In this document: positions 17,307 through 25,668 of the stretch, one piece after another
How the letters are laid out: every line of letters begins with the position of its first letter
How positions within the stretch are numbered: the first letter of the stretch is position 1
NCBI RefSeq assembly: GCF_000802305.1
Contig: NZ_JTDK01000001.1
Location: forward strand, 124,001 to 188,000
DNA: 64,000 bases
Direction of reading: 5' to 3'
Source of the DNA: Microbacterium mangrovi
Lineage (GTDB): Bacteria > Actinomycetota > Actinomycetes > Actinomycetales > Microbacteriaceae
Translations under genes and position numbers: made by a program
The notes under the pieces: model-generated
Told to the model about the DNA's origin: nothing
Database searches by the model: none
What the model saw: only the letters and a program-made list of their open reading frames with translations

Positions 17307-18784
17307 CCACCACCGACTGGGCCGCCCGCGCCCGCGACCTCACGATCGACGGCCGGGCCGTCATCGACGGACGCCGGGTGGATGCCGAAGGCGGCGCCAC
17401 CCTCGCGGTGACGAGCCCCGGCTCGCAGGCCTTCCTCGCCGACCTCGCCGCCGGCACCGCGGCCGACGTGGACACCGCGGTCGCGCACGCGCGCCGCACG
17501 TTCGAATCGGGCGTGTGGAGCCGGATCGGGGCCGCCGAACGCGGCAAGGCGCTGATCCGCCTCGCCGACCTCATGATGGCGAACCTCGACGAGCTCGCCC
17601 TGCTGGAGACCCTCGACTCGGGCAAGCCGATCGCGCAGACCCTCACCGTCGACGTGCCCGGCGCGGCCGAGACGTTCCGCTGGTACGGCGAGCTCGCCGA
17701 CAAGCGGTACGACGAGATCCCGGCGACCCCGCCCGGGTCCACCGCGCTCGTGCGCCGGGTGCCGCTCGGCGTCGTCGGGGCGATCACCCCGTGGAACTAC
17801 CCGCTCGAGATCGCCGCGTGGAAGCTCGCCCCGGCGCTGGCGTCGGGCAACAGCGTGGTGCACAAGCCCGCGACCGAGACGTCGCTGAGCGCCCTGCGCC
17901 TGGCCGACCTGGCGCTCGAGGCCGGCATCCCCGCGGGCGCGCTGAACGTGGTGCCCGGACGCGGCTCCACCGTCGGCAACCGCATCGCCCGGCATCCCGG
18001 CATCGACGTGCTCGCCTTCACCGGGTCGACCGCGGTCGCGGGGCAGCTCATGGTGGACGCCGGCAGCTCGAACCTGAAGCGCGTCGCGCTCGAGGCCGGC
18101 GGCAAGAGCTCCAACGTCGTCTTCGCCGACGCCGACCTGCCTCTCGCCGCCGAGAAGGCCGCGTTCGGCGCGTTCTACAACCAGGGCCAGGTGTGCTCGG
18201 CGAACTCCCGCATCCTCGTGGAGCGCGCCGCGCACGACGAGTTCGTGGCGCTGCTGGCCGCGGCATCCCGCGCCTACGAGCCGAGCGACCCGCTCGCCGG
18301 AGACCCCGGCAACGGGTCGCTGATCAGCCGGGCGCACGCCGACGAGGTGGGCGCCGCGATCGTTCAGGCCGCCCGCGACGGAGACCTCGTCGCGGGCGGC
18401 GAGCGGGTCACGATCACGGGATCCGACGCGTACCTGCGCCCGGCGATCGTGACGGGGCTGGATGCCGGCCACGACCTGCACCGGGTCGAGGTGTTCGGCC
18501 CGCTCGTGGCCGTGCTGCCGTTCGACGCCGAGGAGGATGCCGTGCGCCTCGCGAACGCCACCGACTACGGACTGGCGGCATCCCTGTGGACCAACGACCT
18601 CGGCCGGGCCCACCGCGTGTCGGAGGCGCTCGTCGCCGGAACGGTGTCGGTGAACACGGTCGATGCCCTCGGCCTCACGACGCCGTTCGGCGGGTTCCGC
18701 CAGTCGGGTTTCGGCCGCGACCTGTCACGTCACGCCCTCGACAACTACACCGACTGGAAGACCACGTGGTTCCAGCACGGCTGA
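17303..18784 (+). CDS. NAD(P)-dependent aldehyde dehydrogenase
   Basis: A 493-aa aldehyde dehydrogenase with the catalytic Cys298 in NQGQVCSANSR, Glu264 in LEAGGKSS and the NWNYPLE-like substrate/cofactor segment TPWNYPLEI. It is closest in layout to gamma-glutamyl-aminobutyraldehyde (PuuC) and betaine aldehyde dehydrogenases. The ATG overlaps the M20 stop by 4 nt. As last gene of the operon it should oxidise the aldehyde produced by amine oxidation, including that from the copper amine oxidase at 10.6-12.5 kb. Confidence 0.88.
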   Translation: MTTTDWAARARDLTIDGRAVIDGRRVDAEGGATLAVTSPGSQAFLADLAAGTAADVDTAVAHARRTFESGVWSRIGAAERGKALIRLADLMMANLDELALLETLDSGKPIAQTLTVDVPGAAETFRWYGELADKRYDEIPATPPGSTALVRRVPLGVVGAITPWNYPLEIAAWKLAPALASGNSVVHKPATETSLSALRLADLALEAGIPAGALNVVPGRGSTVGNRIARHPGIDVLAFTGSTAVAGQLMVDAGSSNLKRVALEAGGKSSNVVFADADLPLAAEKAAFGAFYNQGQVCSANSRILVERAAHDEFVALLAAASRAYEPSDPLAGDPGNGSLISRAHADEVGAAIVQAARDGDLVAGGERVTITGSDAYLRPAIVTGLDAGHDLHRVEVFGPLVAVLPFDAEEDAVRLANATDYGLAASLWTNDLGRAHRVSEALVAGTVSVNTVDALGLTTPFGGFRQSGFGRDLSRHALDNYTDWKTTWFQHG

Positions 18785-18789
18785 GTTGC

Positions 18790-19010
18790 GGGTTTTTGCG
18801 CTTCGACAGGCTCAGCGCGCATGCTCTCGCGCCCTGAGCCTGGGGCCACGCGCCCCGAGCCTGGGGCCACGCGCCCCGAGCCTGGGGCCACGCGCCCCGA
18901 GGCTCCGCGCAGCGCGAAGCGATGCGTGGAGTGGGCGTGGGGAGCGAAGGGCAGGATGCGTTTCGTCTCGGTCGCCTGCGGCGTCCTCGCTCAACGACCG
19001 GGGGCCCGGA
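18790..19010. repeat. R2 repeat, 21-nt tandem repeat and R1 repeat
   Basis: Three kinds of repeat are stacked. An R2 unit (GCTTCGACAGGCTCAGCGCG) lies near 18800. At about 18833-18904 a 21-nt unit containing GCCTGGGGCCACGCGCC is repeated in tandem three times (TGGGGCCAC at 18841, 18862 and 18883), with the first copy continuing an R2-type CCTGAGCC. An R1 copy follows at about 18958-19005. They fill the gap between the aldehyde dehydrogenase and the convergent SHOCT protein. Confidence 0.75.
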
Positions 19011-19388
19011 TCAGGCGCCGAAGTACTGGTTGCCCAGGGCCTTGCTCTTCAGGGCGTCGAACTCGCCCTGGGAGATGGTGCCGGCATCCAGCAGCTCCTT
19101 GGCGCGGGCGATGTCCGCGGCGGGGCTGGCGGATGCCGCCGGCGTGTAGTCGTCGGCCTCGCGCACCACACGACCCCGGGCCTCGGACTGCCGCTGCGCG
19201 ATGCCCTTGCCGCGGGCGATCACGTAGACGAGTCCGGTGAGGAACGGCACGAAGATCAGCAGGATGATCCACAGCGCCTTCCACCAGCCGCTGAGCTTCT
19301 CGTCACGGAACAGGTCCTGGATGACGAAGAAGATGATGTACAGGTACGCGACCAGGTAGAAGGTCCACAGAATCCACCAGAAGAACAC
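19011..19388 (-). CDS. Small membrane protein with PLD-N-like and SHOCT regions
   Basis: A 125-aa protein with two hydrophobic helices in the first 60 residues (WWILWTFYLVAYLYIIFFVI and WKALWIILLIFVPFLTGLVYV), a basic linker and a C-terminal SHOCT motif (about residues 92-118, IARAKELLDAGTISQGEFDALK). This domain order is common in actinobacterial phospholipase-D-N-like membrane proteins of unknown role. It stands alone. Confidence 0.8.
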   Translation of the reverse strand: MFFWWILWTFYLVAYLYIIFFVIQDLFRDEKLSGWWKALWIILLIFVPFLTGLVYVIARGKGIAQRQSEARGRVVREADDYTPAASASPAADIARAKELLDAGTISQGEFDALKSKALGNQYFGA

Positions 19389-19426
19389 GGGCCGTCCTTT
19401 CGAAGAAGTGAGCTCAATCTATCGGT

Positions 19427-20455
19427 CTACGCGGCGGCGGAGACAGTGCCCGTCCGCGCGATCCAGCCGAGCTCGGGCAGCACGTGGGAGCGGATCGCGG
19501 TGAGGATCTGCGCGTACTCGTCATCGGTGAACCCGTACGGCAGTGAGACCCGCAGGCGGGTGCGACCGTCGAAGGTCGGATCGGCGCGCAGGCGTTCGAT
19601 GATCTCGTCCGACGAACCGACGAGATCCCGCTGGAAGATGATCGAGCGATCGCCGTGCCGGGCCGGCTGCCGCGTGCGCTCCTCGCGGGCGGCGGCGTAG
19701 GCGCGGTAGTGGTCCCGCTGGCTGCGGGTGGCGCCGTCGAGCGGCACGATCACGCGTTCCACGCCGACGGATGCCGATCGTCCGGTGAAGTGGGCGTCGT
19801 AGTCGTCGATCTGCGCGCGCTGGGCGGCCTCGAAGGACAGCGATCCGTCGCCCGTGGTGATGTTGCCCAGCAGCAGGCCGAGACCGTGGTTCGCCGCCCA
19901 CCGCACAGAGCGCTCGGACCCGCCGCCCAGCTGCACGCGGTCGCGCAGACCCGGCACGTGCGGCTGGATGCGCGGGATCTGCGGTCCGTACGGGGTCGGC
20001 AGCGGCTCGGCGGCGAGGTCCCGGCCGGCGAGGGCCTCCAGGAACCGCTCGACCAGCGCGTAGCCGTCCGTGTCGGCGGGGGCATCCGGACGCGCCAGCT
20101 CCCGCAGCAGCTCGTTGTGCGGGGAAGAGGTCGAGACGCCGACGTTCACGCGACCGCCGGACAGGGCGTCGACCGTCGCGAAGTCCTCGGCGAGCCGGAA
20201 CGGGGTCTCGTAGCCGAGCGGCACGACGTCGGTCTCCAGGCGGATGTCGGAGGTGCGCTGCGACGCCGCGGCGAGGAACGGGAGCGCCGACGACACCCCG
20301 CGCTCCAGGTGGCGCTGGCGGATGCCGGCGACCTGGTACCCGAGTTCTTCGCCGAGCACAATGAGCCGCAGCACCGACTCGAGGCCCGCGGCCGGGTCGG
20401 ACTCGGCGTAGTTGCCGGCGAGGATGAAGCCCGCCTCGGGGACGACTGCGGTCAT
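19427..20455 (-). CDS. LLM-class flavin-dependent oxidoreductase
   Basis: A 342-aa TIM-barrel protein of the bacterial luciferase-like monooxygenase family, which uses reduced FMN supplied by a separate reductase. VPLGYETPFRLAEDFATVD, LSGGRVNVGV and GGGSERSVRWAANHGLG are the usual substrate- and flavin-binding segments. The start ATG overlaps the upstream LLM stop (ATGA at 20452-20455), so the two are coupled. An adjacent ABC importer and a flavin reductase at 29.9 kb suggest use of an organic sulfur or nitrogen source. Confidence 0.85.
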   Translation of the reverse strand: MTAVVPEAGFILAGNYAESDPAAGLESVLRLIVLGEELGYQVAGIRQRHLERGVSSALPFLAAASQRTSDIRLETDVVPLGYETPFRLAEDFATVDALSGGRVNVGVSTSSPHNELLRELARPDAPADTDGYALVERFLEALAGRDLAAEPLPTPYGPQIPRIQPHVPGLRDRVQLGGGSERSVRWAANHGLGLLLGNITTGDGSLSFEAAQRAQIDDYDAHFTGRSASVGVERVIVPLDGATRSQRDHYRAYAAAREERTRQPARHGDRSIIFQRDLVGSSDEIIERLRADPTFDGRTRLRVSLPYGFTDDEYAQILTAIRSHVLPELGWIARTGTVSAAA

Positions 20456-21696
20456 GCGAGGGCCCCGATCACGGTCTCGTGCCCTGCGCTCACTGTCTCG
20501 TGCCCTGAGCTCACGGTCTCGTGCCCTGAGCCTGTCGAAGGGCTGTCGCCGAGGTGCGCTTCGACGGGCTCTGCGCGCGAGGCCCGGGCCCCGGCATCCC
20601 ACTCCGCGGCGAGCAGCTCGTACGAGCGCACTCGGTCGGCGGGGTCGTGGGTGATCGTCGTGACGAGCAGCTCGTCGGCGCCGGTGACGCGCTGCAGTGT
20701 GTCCAGCTGCTCGGCGACGCGCTCCGGCGACCCGACGAACTGCGTGACGACGCGGTCGTGCACCGCCGCAGCGGCATCCGGATCCAGCGGATTCGCGCGG
20801 GCCTGCGCCGCCGTCGGATAGGGGATCGCCCCCTGTCCGGCCCGGATCGAGTGCACCCACTGCGGATAGCCGGCGGCCAGCTCGCGGGCTTCGGCATCCG
20901 TCGGGGCGACCACGACGTCGACCGACACGATCACGTGCGGGGCGGCCAGGCGGCCGGGCACGAAGGCGGCGCGGTACGCCTCGACCGCCTCGAGCACGAA
21001 GAACGGGGCGACGTGGTAGTTCGCGCCGAAGGGCAGTCCGAGGGAGCCGGCGAGCCGGGCGCTCGGTCCCGCGCTGGACCCGTGGATCCAGACGTCGATG
21101 TCTTCGCCCTCGGCCGGGGTGGCATGGATCGGCACGCCCTCGGGCGGCACGTAGGTCCCCGCGATGAGGGCGAGGATGTCGTGGACGTCCTGCTCGAACG
21201 TGTCGGGTTCGTCGAGGCTCCGTCCCAGCAGCCGGGCCTGCGCGGCGAATCGGGGGGCGTCGATCGGGAACGGCACCGGCGACGGGATGACGAGCCCGTC
21301 CACCACCCGGTCGGGTGCCGCAGCGCCCGCCGGGCTCTTCTCTGCGGAGCTGCGTCCGCCCGATCGCCCGATGCCGAGGTCGAAGCGCCCCGGATGCAGA
21401 GCGCTCACGACACCCGCGGCCTCGACCACCTGCAGCGGGGTCGAGTTGCCGATGATGGTCGCCGCCGTGCCGATGCGGATGCGCTCGGTGGCGGCGGCGA
21501 TCGCCGCCAGCAGCACGTGCGGCGCGGCCCCGGAGATGCCCGGGTTGAGGTGGTGCTCGGCGAGCCAGTAGCGCCGGTAGCCGAGCTGTTCGGCGCGGCG
21601 CGCCAGGTCGATGCTCGCGCGCAGGCCGTCCGCCGGGGTCTGGCCGGATCCGAACGGGGAGAGGTCGAGGACGGAGAGCGGTGCGCGGTGGGTCAT
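20452..21696 (-). CDS. LLM-class flavin-dependent oxidoreductase with repeat-encoded tail
   Basis: A 414-aa luciferase-like protein of the MsnO8 type (YRRYWLAEHHL, GTAATIIGNSTPLQVVEAAG, HPGRFDLGIGRSGG). The enzyme proper ends near residue 373. The last 40 residues are encoded by R2-type dispersed repeat DNA and then by three copies of a short unit translating as GHETVS, GHETVS, GHETVI. The original stop codon was probably lost when the repeat entered. Its stop overlaps the start of the next LLM gene. Confidence 0.85.
   Translation of the reverse strand: MTHRAPLSVLDLSPFGSGQTPADGLRASIDLARRAEQLGYRRYWLAEHHLNPGISGAAPHVLLAAIAAATERIRIGTAATIIGNSTPLQVVEAAGVVSALHPGRFDLGIGRSGGRSSAEKSPAGAAAPDRVVDGLVIPSPVPFPIDAPRFAAQARLLGRSLDEPDTFEQDVHDILALIAGTYVPPEGVPIHATPAEGEDIDVWIHGSSAGPSARLAGSLGLPFGANYHVAPFFVLEAVEAYRAAFVPGRLAAPHVIVSVDVVVAPTDAEARELAAGYPQWVHSIRAGQGAIPYPTAAQARANPLDPDAAAAVHDRVVTQFVGSPERVAEQLDTLQRVTGADELLVTTITHDPADRVRSYELLAAEWDAGARASRAEPVEAHLGDSPSTGSGHETVSSGHETVSAGHETVIGALA
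20463..20575. repeat. R2 repeat and short tandem repeats inside a coding end
   Basis: Three tandem units reading GGTCTCGTGCCCTG or close variants (about 20472-20532) adjoin an R2 pair, CCCTGAGCCTGTCGAAGGGC and GCTTCGACGGGCTC, at 20525-20573. The whole block is translated as the C-terminal tail of the LLM gene that ends at 20452. Confidence 0.75.
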
Positions 21697-21896
21697 GCGC
21701 CGATCGTAGGGATGCCGCGGGCGCCGGATCGGGCGGGTCCTTCATGCGGGGTAATCGTCCCGTCACGCACCGTCACACGGCATCCGGACCCCCGTGCGAC
21801 TCCGTTCGTCATCGCCCGACGCACTTCTTCACACGCGCGGCTGCCGCCCCGTCCGGCCTTCTACCGTCGAACCACACCGACCCCCGTGGAGGAACC

Positions 21897-22973
21897 GTGA
21901 CCAGCCATCCATTCGCGATCGTCGTCGACCTCGACGGCGACGGCGCGCATCCCGCCGCCTCGGTCGCGGCATCCCACTCCGCGAGCGCCGCCGAGCGCGT
22001 GCGCCGGATCGCGGCCGCACTCGGCCGCCGGGCGGTCGCGGCCGAGCGCGCCGGGTTCACCGCCGTGACCTTCGACGACCCGCCCGTTCCGGTCGGGGCG
22101 CCGGGGAGCATCGATGCGGTCCAGCGGGCGGCGTTCGCCGCGCCCCTGACCTCCGCCATCGGACTCATCCCCGTGGTGCAGAGCGTGTACGCGGAGCCGT
22201 TCCACCTCGCCACGCAGCTGGCATCCCTCGACCTCGCCTCGGGCGGGCGCGCCGGCTGGATCGTCGGCGCGGATCCGGATGTCGCGATCGCCGCCCGGTA
22301 CGGACGCGAACCGGTCACCGCCACCGTCGCCCGGCGGGATGCCGCCGACACGGTCGAGGCGAGCCGGGTGCTCTGGGACACGTGGGAGGACGACGCCGTC
22401 GTGCGCGACACCGACACCTGGCGGTACCTCGATCGCGACCGCGTGCACTACGCCGACTTCACCGGCCGGGACTGGTCGGTCAAGGGCCCGAGCATCGTGC
22501 CCCGCCCTCCGCAGGGACAGCTGCCGATCGCCGCCGACGCGTCCGAGGCGAGCCCGGCCGGCACCGACATCACCCTCGTGCAGCGCACCCGCACCGTCGA
22601 CGCCGTGCGGGATGCCGGCGCCCAGCGGGTGTGGCTGGAGCTGGAGGTGGTGCTCGACCGGGCCGGCCGCGCGGCATCCGACCGCCTGGCGACCCTCGAC
22701 GCGCACGAACTGTGGGTTCCGCGCGCGGAACGCTACGTCGGCGACGCCGAGGGCCTCGTCGCCCTGCTCACCCGCCTCACCGGCGTGGTGGACGGAGTGC
22801 GGGTGCGGCCCGCCGAGATCGACGTGGATGCCGACGAGCTCGGCCGTGCCGTCATCCCCGCCCTGCGCCGGGCCGGCGTCTTCCGGTCGCCGACCGCCGG
22901 CGACACCCTTCGCACGAGCCTCGGACTCCCCGTGGCCGTGAACAGAAACACGCGAGAGGCGGTGCCCGCATGA
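21897..22973 (+). CDS. Divergent LLM-family flavin oxidoreductase
   Basis: A 358-aa protein that keeps the luciferase-like pattern (LPVVQSVYAEPFHLATQLASLD-type segment, SGGRAGWIVG, and a SVKGPSIVPRPPQGQ segment of the NtaA/SnaA group) but with an altered C-terminal half. It may be a partner or degenerate paralogue of the NtaA-like enzyme encoded next. GGAGG lies 5 nt upstream of the GTG. The stop overlaps the ATG of the downstream gene. It diverges from the two minus-strand LLM genes across a 200-bp gap. Confidence 0.75.
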   Translation: MTSHPFAIVVDLDGDGAHPAASVAASHSASAAERVRRIAAALGRRAVAAERAGFTAVTFDDPPVPVGAPGSIDAVQRAAFAAPLTSAIGLIPVVQSVYAEPFHLATQLASLDLASGGRAGWIVGADPDVAIAARYGREPVTATVARRDAADTVEASRVLWDTWEDDAVVRDTDTWRYLDRDRVHYADFTGRDWSVKGPSIVPRPPQGQLPIAADASEASPAGTDITLVQRTRTVDAVRDAGAQRVWLELEVVLDRAGRAASDRLATLDAHELWVPRAERYVGDAEGLVALLTRLTGVVDGVRVRPAEIDVDADELGRAVIPALRRAGVFRSPTAGDTLRTSLGLPVAVNRNTREAVPA

Positions 22974-24334
22974 GCCGGCCCGATGAGAACCCGTCCGGTC
23001 AGATCCAGTTCGGCGTCTTCTTCCAGGGCGTCAACTTCTCGACGATCTGGACCGAGCCCGAATCGGGTTCGCAGACCGACTTCGAGTCGTTCAGGCGCCT
23101 CGCGCAGACCGCCGAGCGCGGGCTGTTCGCCGCGTTCTTCCTCGGCGAGGGACTGCGTCTGCGCGAGCACCTCGGGCGGCTCCACGACCTGGACGTCGTC
23201 GGGCGACCCGATGCGCTCACGCAGCTGGCCGCGCTCGCCGCCGTCACGGACCGGATCGGGCTGGTCGCGACGCAGAACACGACGTACAACGACCCGGTCG
23301 ACCTCGCGCACCGCCTGCAGAGCCTGGACGTGCTCTCCGGCGGCCGGGCCGCCTGGAACGTGGTGACGACCGACAACGCATGGACCGGCGAGAACTTCCG
23401 CCGCGGCGGCTACCTCGACCACGCCGACCGGTACGTGCACGCGCAGCGGGTCGTCGACACCGCGCGGGCGGTGTGGGACTCGTGGGACGTCGAGGAGGGA
23501 ATCCGCCCGGTGGAGCGCGACCTCGGCCACTACTCGGTGCGCGGCTCCGCTCGCCTGCCGCGCGGTCCGCAGGAGCATCCGGTGCTCTTCCAGGCCGGCG
23601 ACAGCGACGAAGGCCGCGACTTCGCGGCACGGTCGGCGGACGTGATCTTCAGCGCCCACGGCGGATTCGAGGATGCCCGTGCCTTCGCAGCCGACATCCG
23701 GCGCCGCGTCGTGGCCGCCGGACGCCCCGACGACGACGTGAAGATCTTCCCCGGGCAGCAGTTCGTGCTCGCCGAGACGGATGCCGAAGCCGCCGAGAAG
23801 GCCCGCTGGGTGGCCGAGCACCAGGTGACTCCCGCGACCGCCCTCGCGTTCTTGGAGAACGTGTGGGGCACCTCGCTGCAGGACTACGACCCGGACGGAC
23901 CCCTGCCGGACATCGATCCCGTCGTGGAGGTCACGGGTTCCACGCGCGGCACCGCCTTCGCCGGCCAGAAGGCGCGCGACACCGCGGCCGCGTGGCGGGC
24001 GCAGGCATCCGAGAAGGGGCTGTCGATCCGCGAGTTCGTGATCGAGGCGAGCAGGCGCCAGGGCGGAATCGTCGGCGGGTACCAGACCGTCGCCGACCTC
24101 CTGGTGCGCTATGCGCAGGAGCGCGTGGTCGACGGCTTCAACATCGTGCCGTGGCTCATCCCGTCGGGCATCGACGACATCGTGAATCACCTCGTGCCCG
24201 AGCTGCAGGAACGCGGCGTCTACCCGACGGAGTACCGCGGCCGCACCCTGCGCGAGCACCTCGGCCTGCGGGCGCCGCTCACCCGCCGCGCGCTCGCCCC
24301 GGACGCGGTGTCGAGGTCGTTCGACCTGGTCTGA
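22970..24334 (+). CDS. NtaA/SnaA/DszA-family flavin-dependent monooxygenase
   Basis: A 454-aa FMNH2-dependent monooxygenase of the nitrilotriacetate monooxygenase/SnaA/DszA group. Typical segments are FGVFFQGVNFSTIW, ATQNTTYNDPVDLAHRLQSLD, SGGRAAWNVVTTDN, and VLFQAGDSDEGRDFAARSAD. It is coupled to the preceding divergent LLM gene by an ATGA overlap and followed by a strong terminator. Such enzymes cleave C-N or C-S bonds of small organic compounds. Substrate unknown. Confidence 0.88.
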   Translation: MSRPDENPSGQIQFGVFFQGVNFSTIWTEPESGSQTDFESFRRLAQTAERGLFAAFFLGEGLRLREHLGRLHDLDVVGRPDALTQLAALAAVTDRIGLVATQNTTYNDPVDLAHRLQSLDVLSGGRAAWNVVTTDNAWTGENFRRGGYLDHADRYVHAQRVVDTARAVWDSWDVEEGIRPVERDLGHYSVRGSARLPRGPQEHPVLFQAGDSDEGRDFAARSADVIFSAHGGFEDARAFAADIRRRVVAAGRPDDDVKIFPGQQFVLAETDAEAAEKARWVAEHQVTPATALAFLENVWGTSLQDYDPDGPLPDIDPVVEVTGSTRGTAFAGQKARDTAAAWRAQASEKGLSIREFVIEASRRQGGIVGGYQTVADLLVRYAQERVVDGFNIVPWLIPSGIDDIVNHLVPELQERGVYPTEYRGRTLREHLGLRAPLTRRALAPDAVSRSFDLV

Positions 24335-24342
24335 CCCCCCCC

Positions 24343-24378
24343 AGAGGTCCGGATGCCGCACGGCATCCGGACCTCTTT
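24343..24378 (+). terminator. Intrinsic terminator
   Basis: A perfect 16-bp stem (AGAGGTCCGGATGCCG and its complement) with a 2-nt CA centre runs into TTT, 9 bp after the stop of the NtaA-like gene. Confidence 0.85.
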
Positions 24379-24469
24379 CGTGTGCCCGGTGTGCGGCCGT
24401 GCGGCCACCCGTACGCGGGTCTGGATGCCGGTGGCATCCCGCCCCGGACCCCCCTGCTCCGGCGTCCCG

Positions 24470-24540
24470 TCGCCGAAACAAGTTTCGCCGCCGAGACCGT
24501 GGCTGAACCACTTGTCTCGGCGGCGATTGCTGGTCTCGAG
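24470..24540. repeat. Dispersed repeat family R3
   Basis: CGCCGAAACAAGTTTCGCCGCCGAGACC faces ACTTGTCTCGGCGGCG; the arms GCCGCCGAGAC and GTCTCGGCGGC are perfect inverted repeats. It lies between the terminators of two convergent units. Confidence 0.6.
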
Positions 24541-24568
24541 GCACGTGGTCCGGATGCCGGGGCACGAC

Positions 24569-24603
24569 GAAACGGCCGCAGCCCGGGGGGCGGCGGCCGT
24601 TTC
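24569..24603 (-). terminator. Terminator of the ABC importer operon
   Basis: GAAACGGCCGC and GCGGCCGTTTC form an 11-bp perfect stem with a GC-rich loop, 9 bp beyond the stop of the minus-strand solute-binding protein gene. Confidence 0.8.
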
Positions 24604-24611
24604 GACCTGTA

Positions 24612-25625
24612 TTACTGGTTGTCCAGGGGCAGGCCCGGGGGGTTGACCAGGGACTTGTCCACGGCCTCGTTGGACAGGTTGTACGCCGCCAGCCACTTGG
24701 CGTAGGTGCCGTCGGCGATGAGCTTGTTGATGGCGTCCGCGACGGGCTTGGCCAGCCCGCTGTCCTTCTTCACGGTCGCCGCGATGAGGCCCTGCAGGGT
24801 CTCGCCCGCACCCGAGACGGTGCCGGCGGTGCGCGTCGGGTTCGCCGTGCCGGCCGTCTGCTTCTCGTGGTAGGCGATGCCCGGGTTGGGGCCGAAGTAG
24901 GCGTCGATCTTGCCGGAGTTCAGCGCCAGGTTGACCGAGTTCTGGTCGGGGTAGTACTTGACGGTGAGCGTCTTGCCCTCGTCCTTCAGCTTCTTCTGCC
25001 ACTCCAGGAGGATCTTCTCCTGGTTGGTGCCGGCGCCGACGGCGACGGTGAGTCCGGCGAGGTTCTTGTAGTCGCCGCCGAACTCCCAGTTGTTGGACTT
25101 CAGCACCTCGAAGGCGAGGTTGTCGTCGCGGTACGACGCGAAGTCGTACTTCTGCTTGCGCTGCTCGGTGTCGGTGATGTTCGAGAACCCGATGTCGGTC
25201 TTGCCGGTGTCGATGCCGACGAACAGGTTGTCCCACGTGGCGTTCGAGACGACCGGCGACAGGCCGAGCACGGCCGCGACGAGCCGGCCGAGGTCGGGCT
25301 CGGAGCCGGTGAGGGTCTTCGCGTCGTCGCCGGTGAACGCCAGGGGCGGGTAGCCGGCGGGGAGCGCGCCGACGCCGATGCGCAGCTGTCCGGAGTCGCG
25401 GACGGATGCCGGCAGCTCGGCGCGGATCTTCGAGTCGACCGGGACGCTGAGGGTGACCTCCTTGGCGGCGCCGTTCGCGTGCGCGCCGACGGTGACCTTG
25501 CCGGATGCCGGGCTGTCGGTGGCCGCGTCGGCGGCCGAGCACGCGGTCAGCAGGGCGGCGAGGGATGCCGCAGCGAGGGTGGCGGCGCCGAGACGTCGGA
25601 GTCGGGTGCGGGTGAGGGTTGCCAT
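24612..25625 (-). CDS. ABC transporter solute-binding lipoprotein, family 3
   Basis: A 337-aa extracellular binding lipoprotein with an n-region RTRLRRLG, a hydrophobic core and the lipobox LLTAC (Cys29). The mature part has the SBP_bac_3 pattern (LRIGVG, WDNLFVGIDTGKTDIGFSNITDTEQRKQKYDF). Residues typical for amino acid carboxylate binding are not resolved by eye. It is the last gene of an importer operon with the ATPase and permease upstream. Given the flavin monooxygenases around it, a sulfur-containing amino acid is a plausible ligand. Confidence 0.88.
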   Translation of the reverse strand: MATLTRTRLRRLGAATLAAASLAALLTACSAADAATDSPASGKVTVGAHANGAAKEVTLSVPVDSKIRAELPASVRDSGQLRIGVGALPAGYPPLAFTGDDAKTLTGSEPDLGRLVAAVLGLSPVVSNATWDNLFVGIDTGKTDIGFSNITDTEQRKQKYDFASYRDDNLAFEVLKSNNWEFGGDYKNLAGLTVAVGAGTNQEKILLEWQKKLKDEGKTLTVKYYPDQNSVNLALNSGKIDAYFGPNPGIAYHEKQTAGTANPTRTAGTVSGAGETLQGLIAATVKKDSGLAKPVADAINKLIADGTYAKWLAAYNLSNEAVDKSLVNPPGLPLDNQ

Positions 25626-25668
25626 GGTTTCTCCTTGGGTGCTGTGGTGAGGGTGGGGGTCGGGGGTG

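Noticed and set aside
18833..18904. Tandem 21-nt repeats as a CRISPR array
   Set aside because: Units are adjacent without spacers and there are no cas genes.
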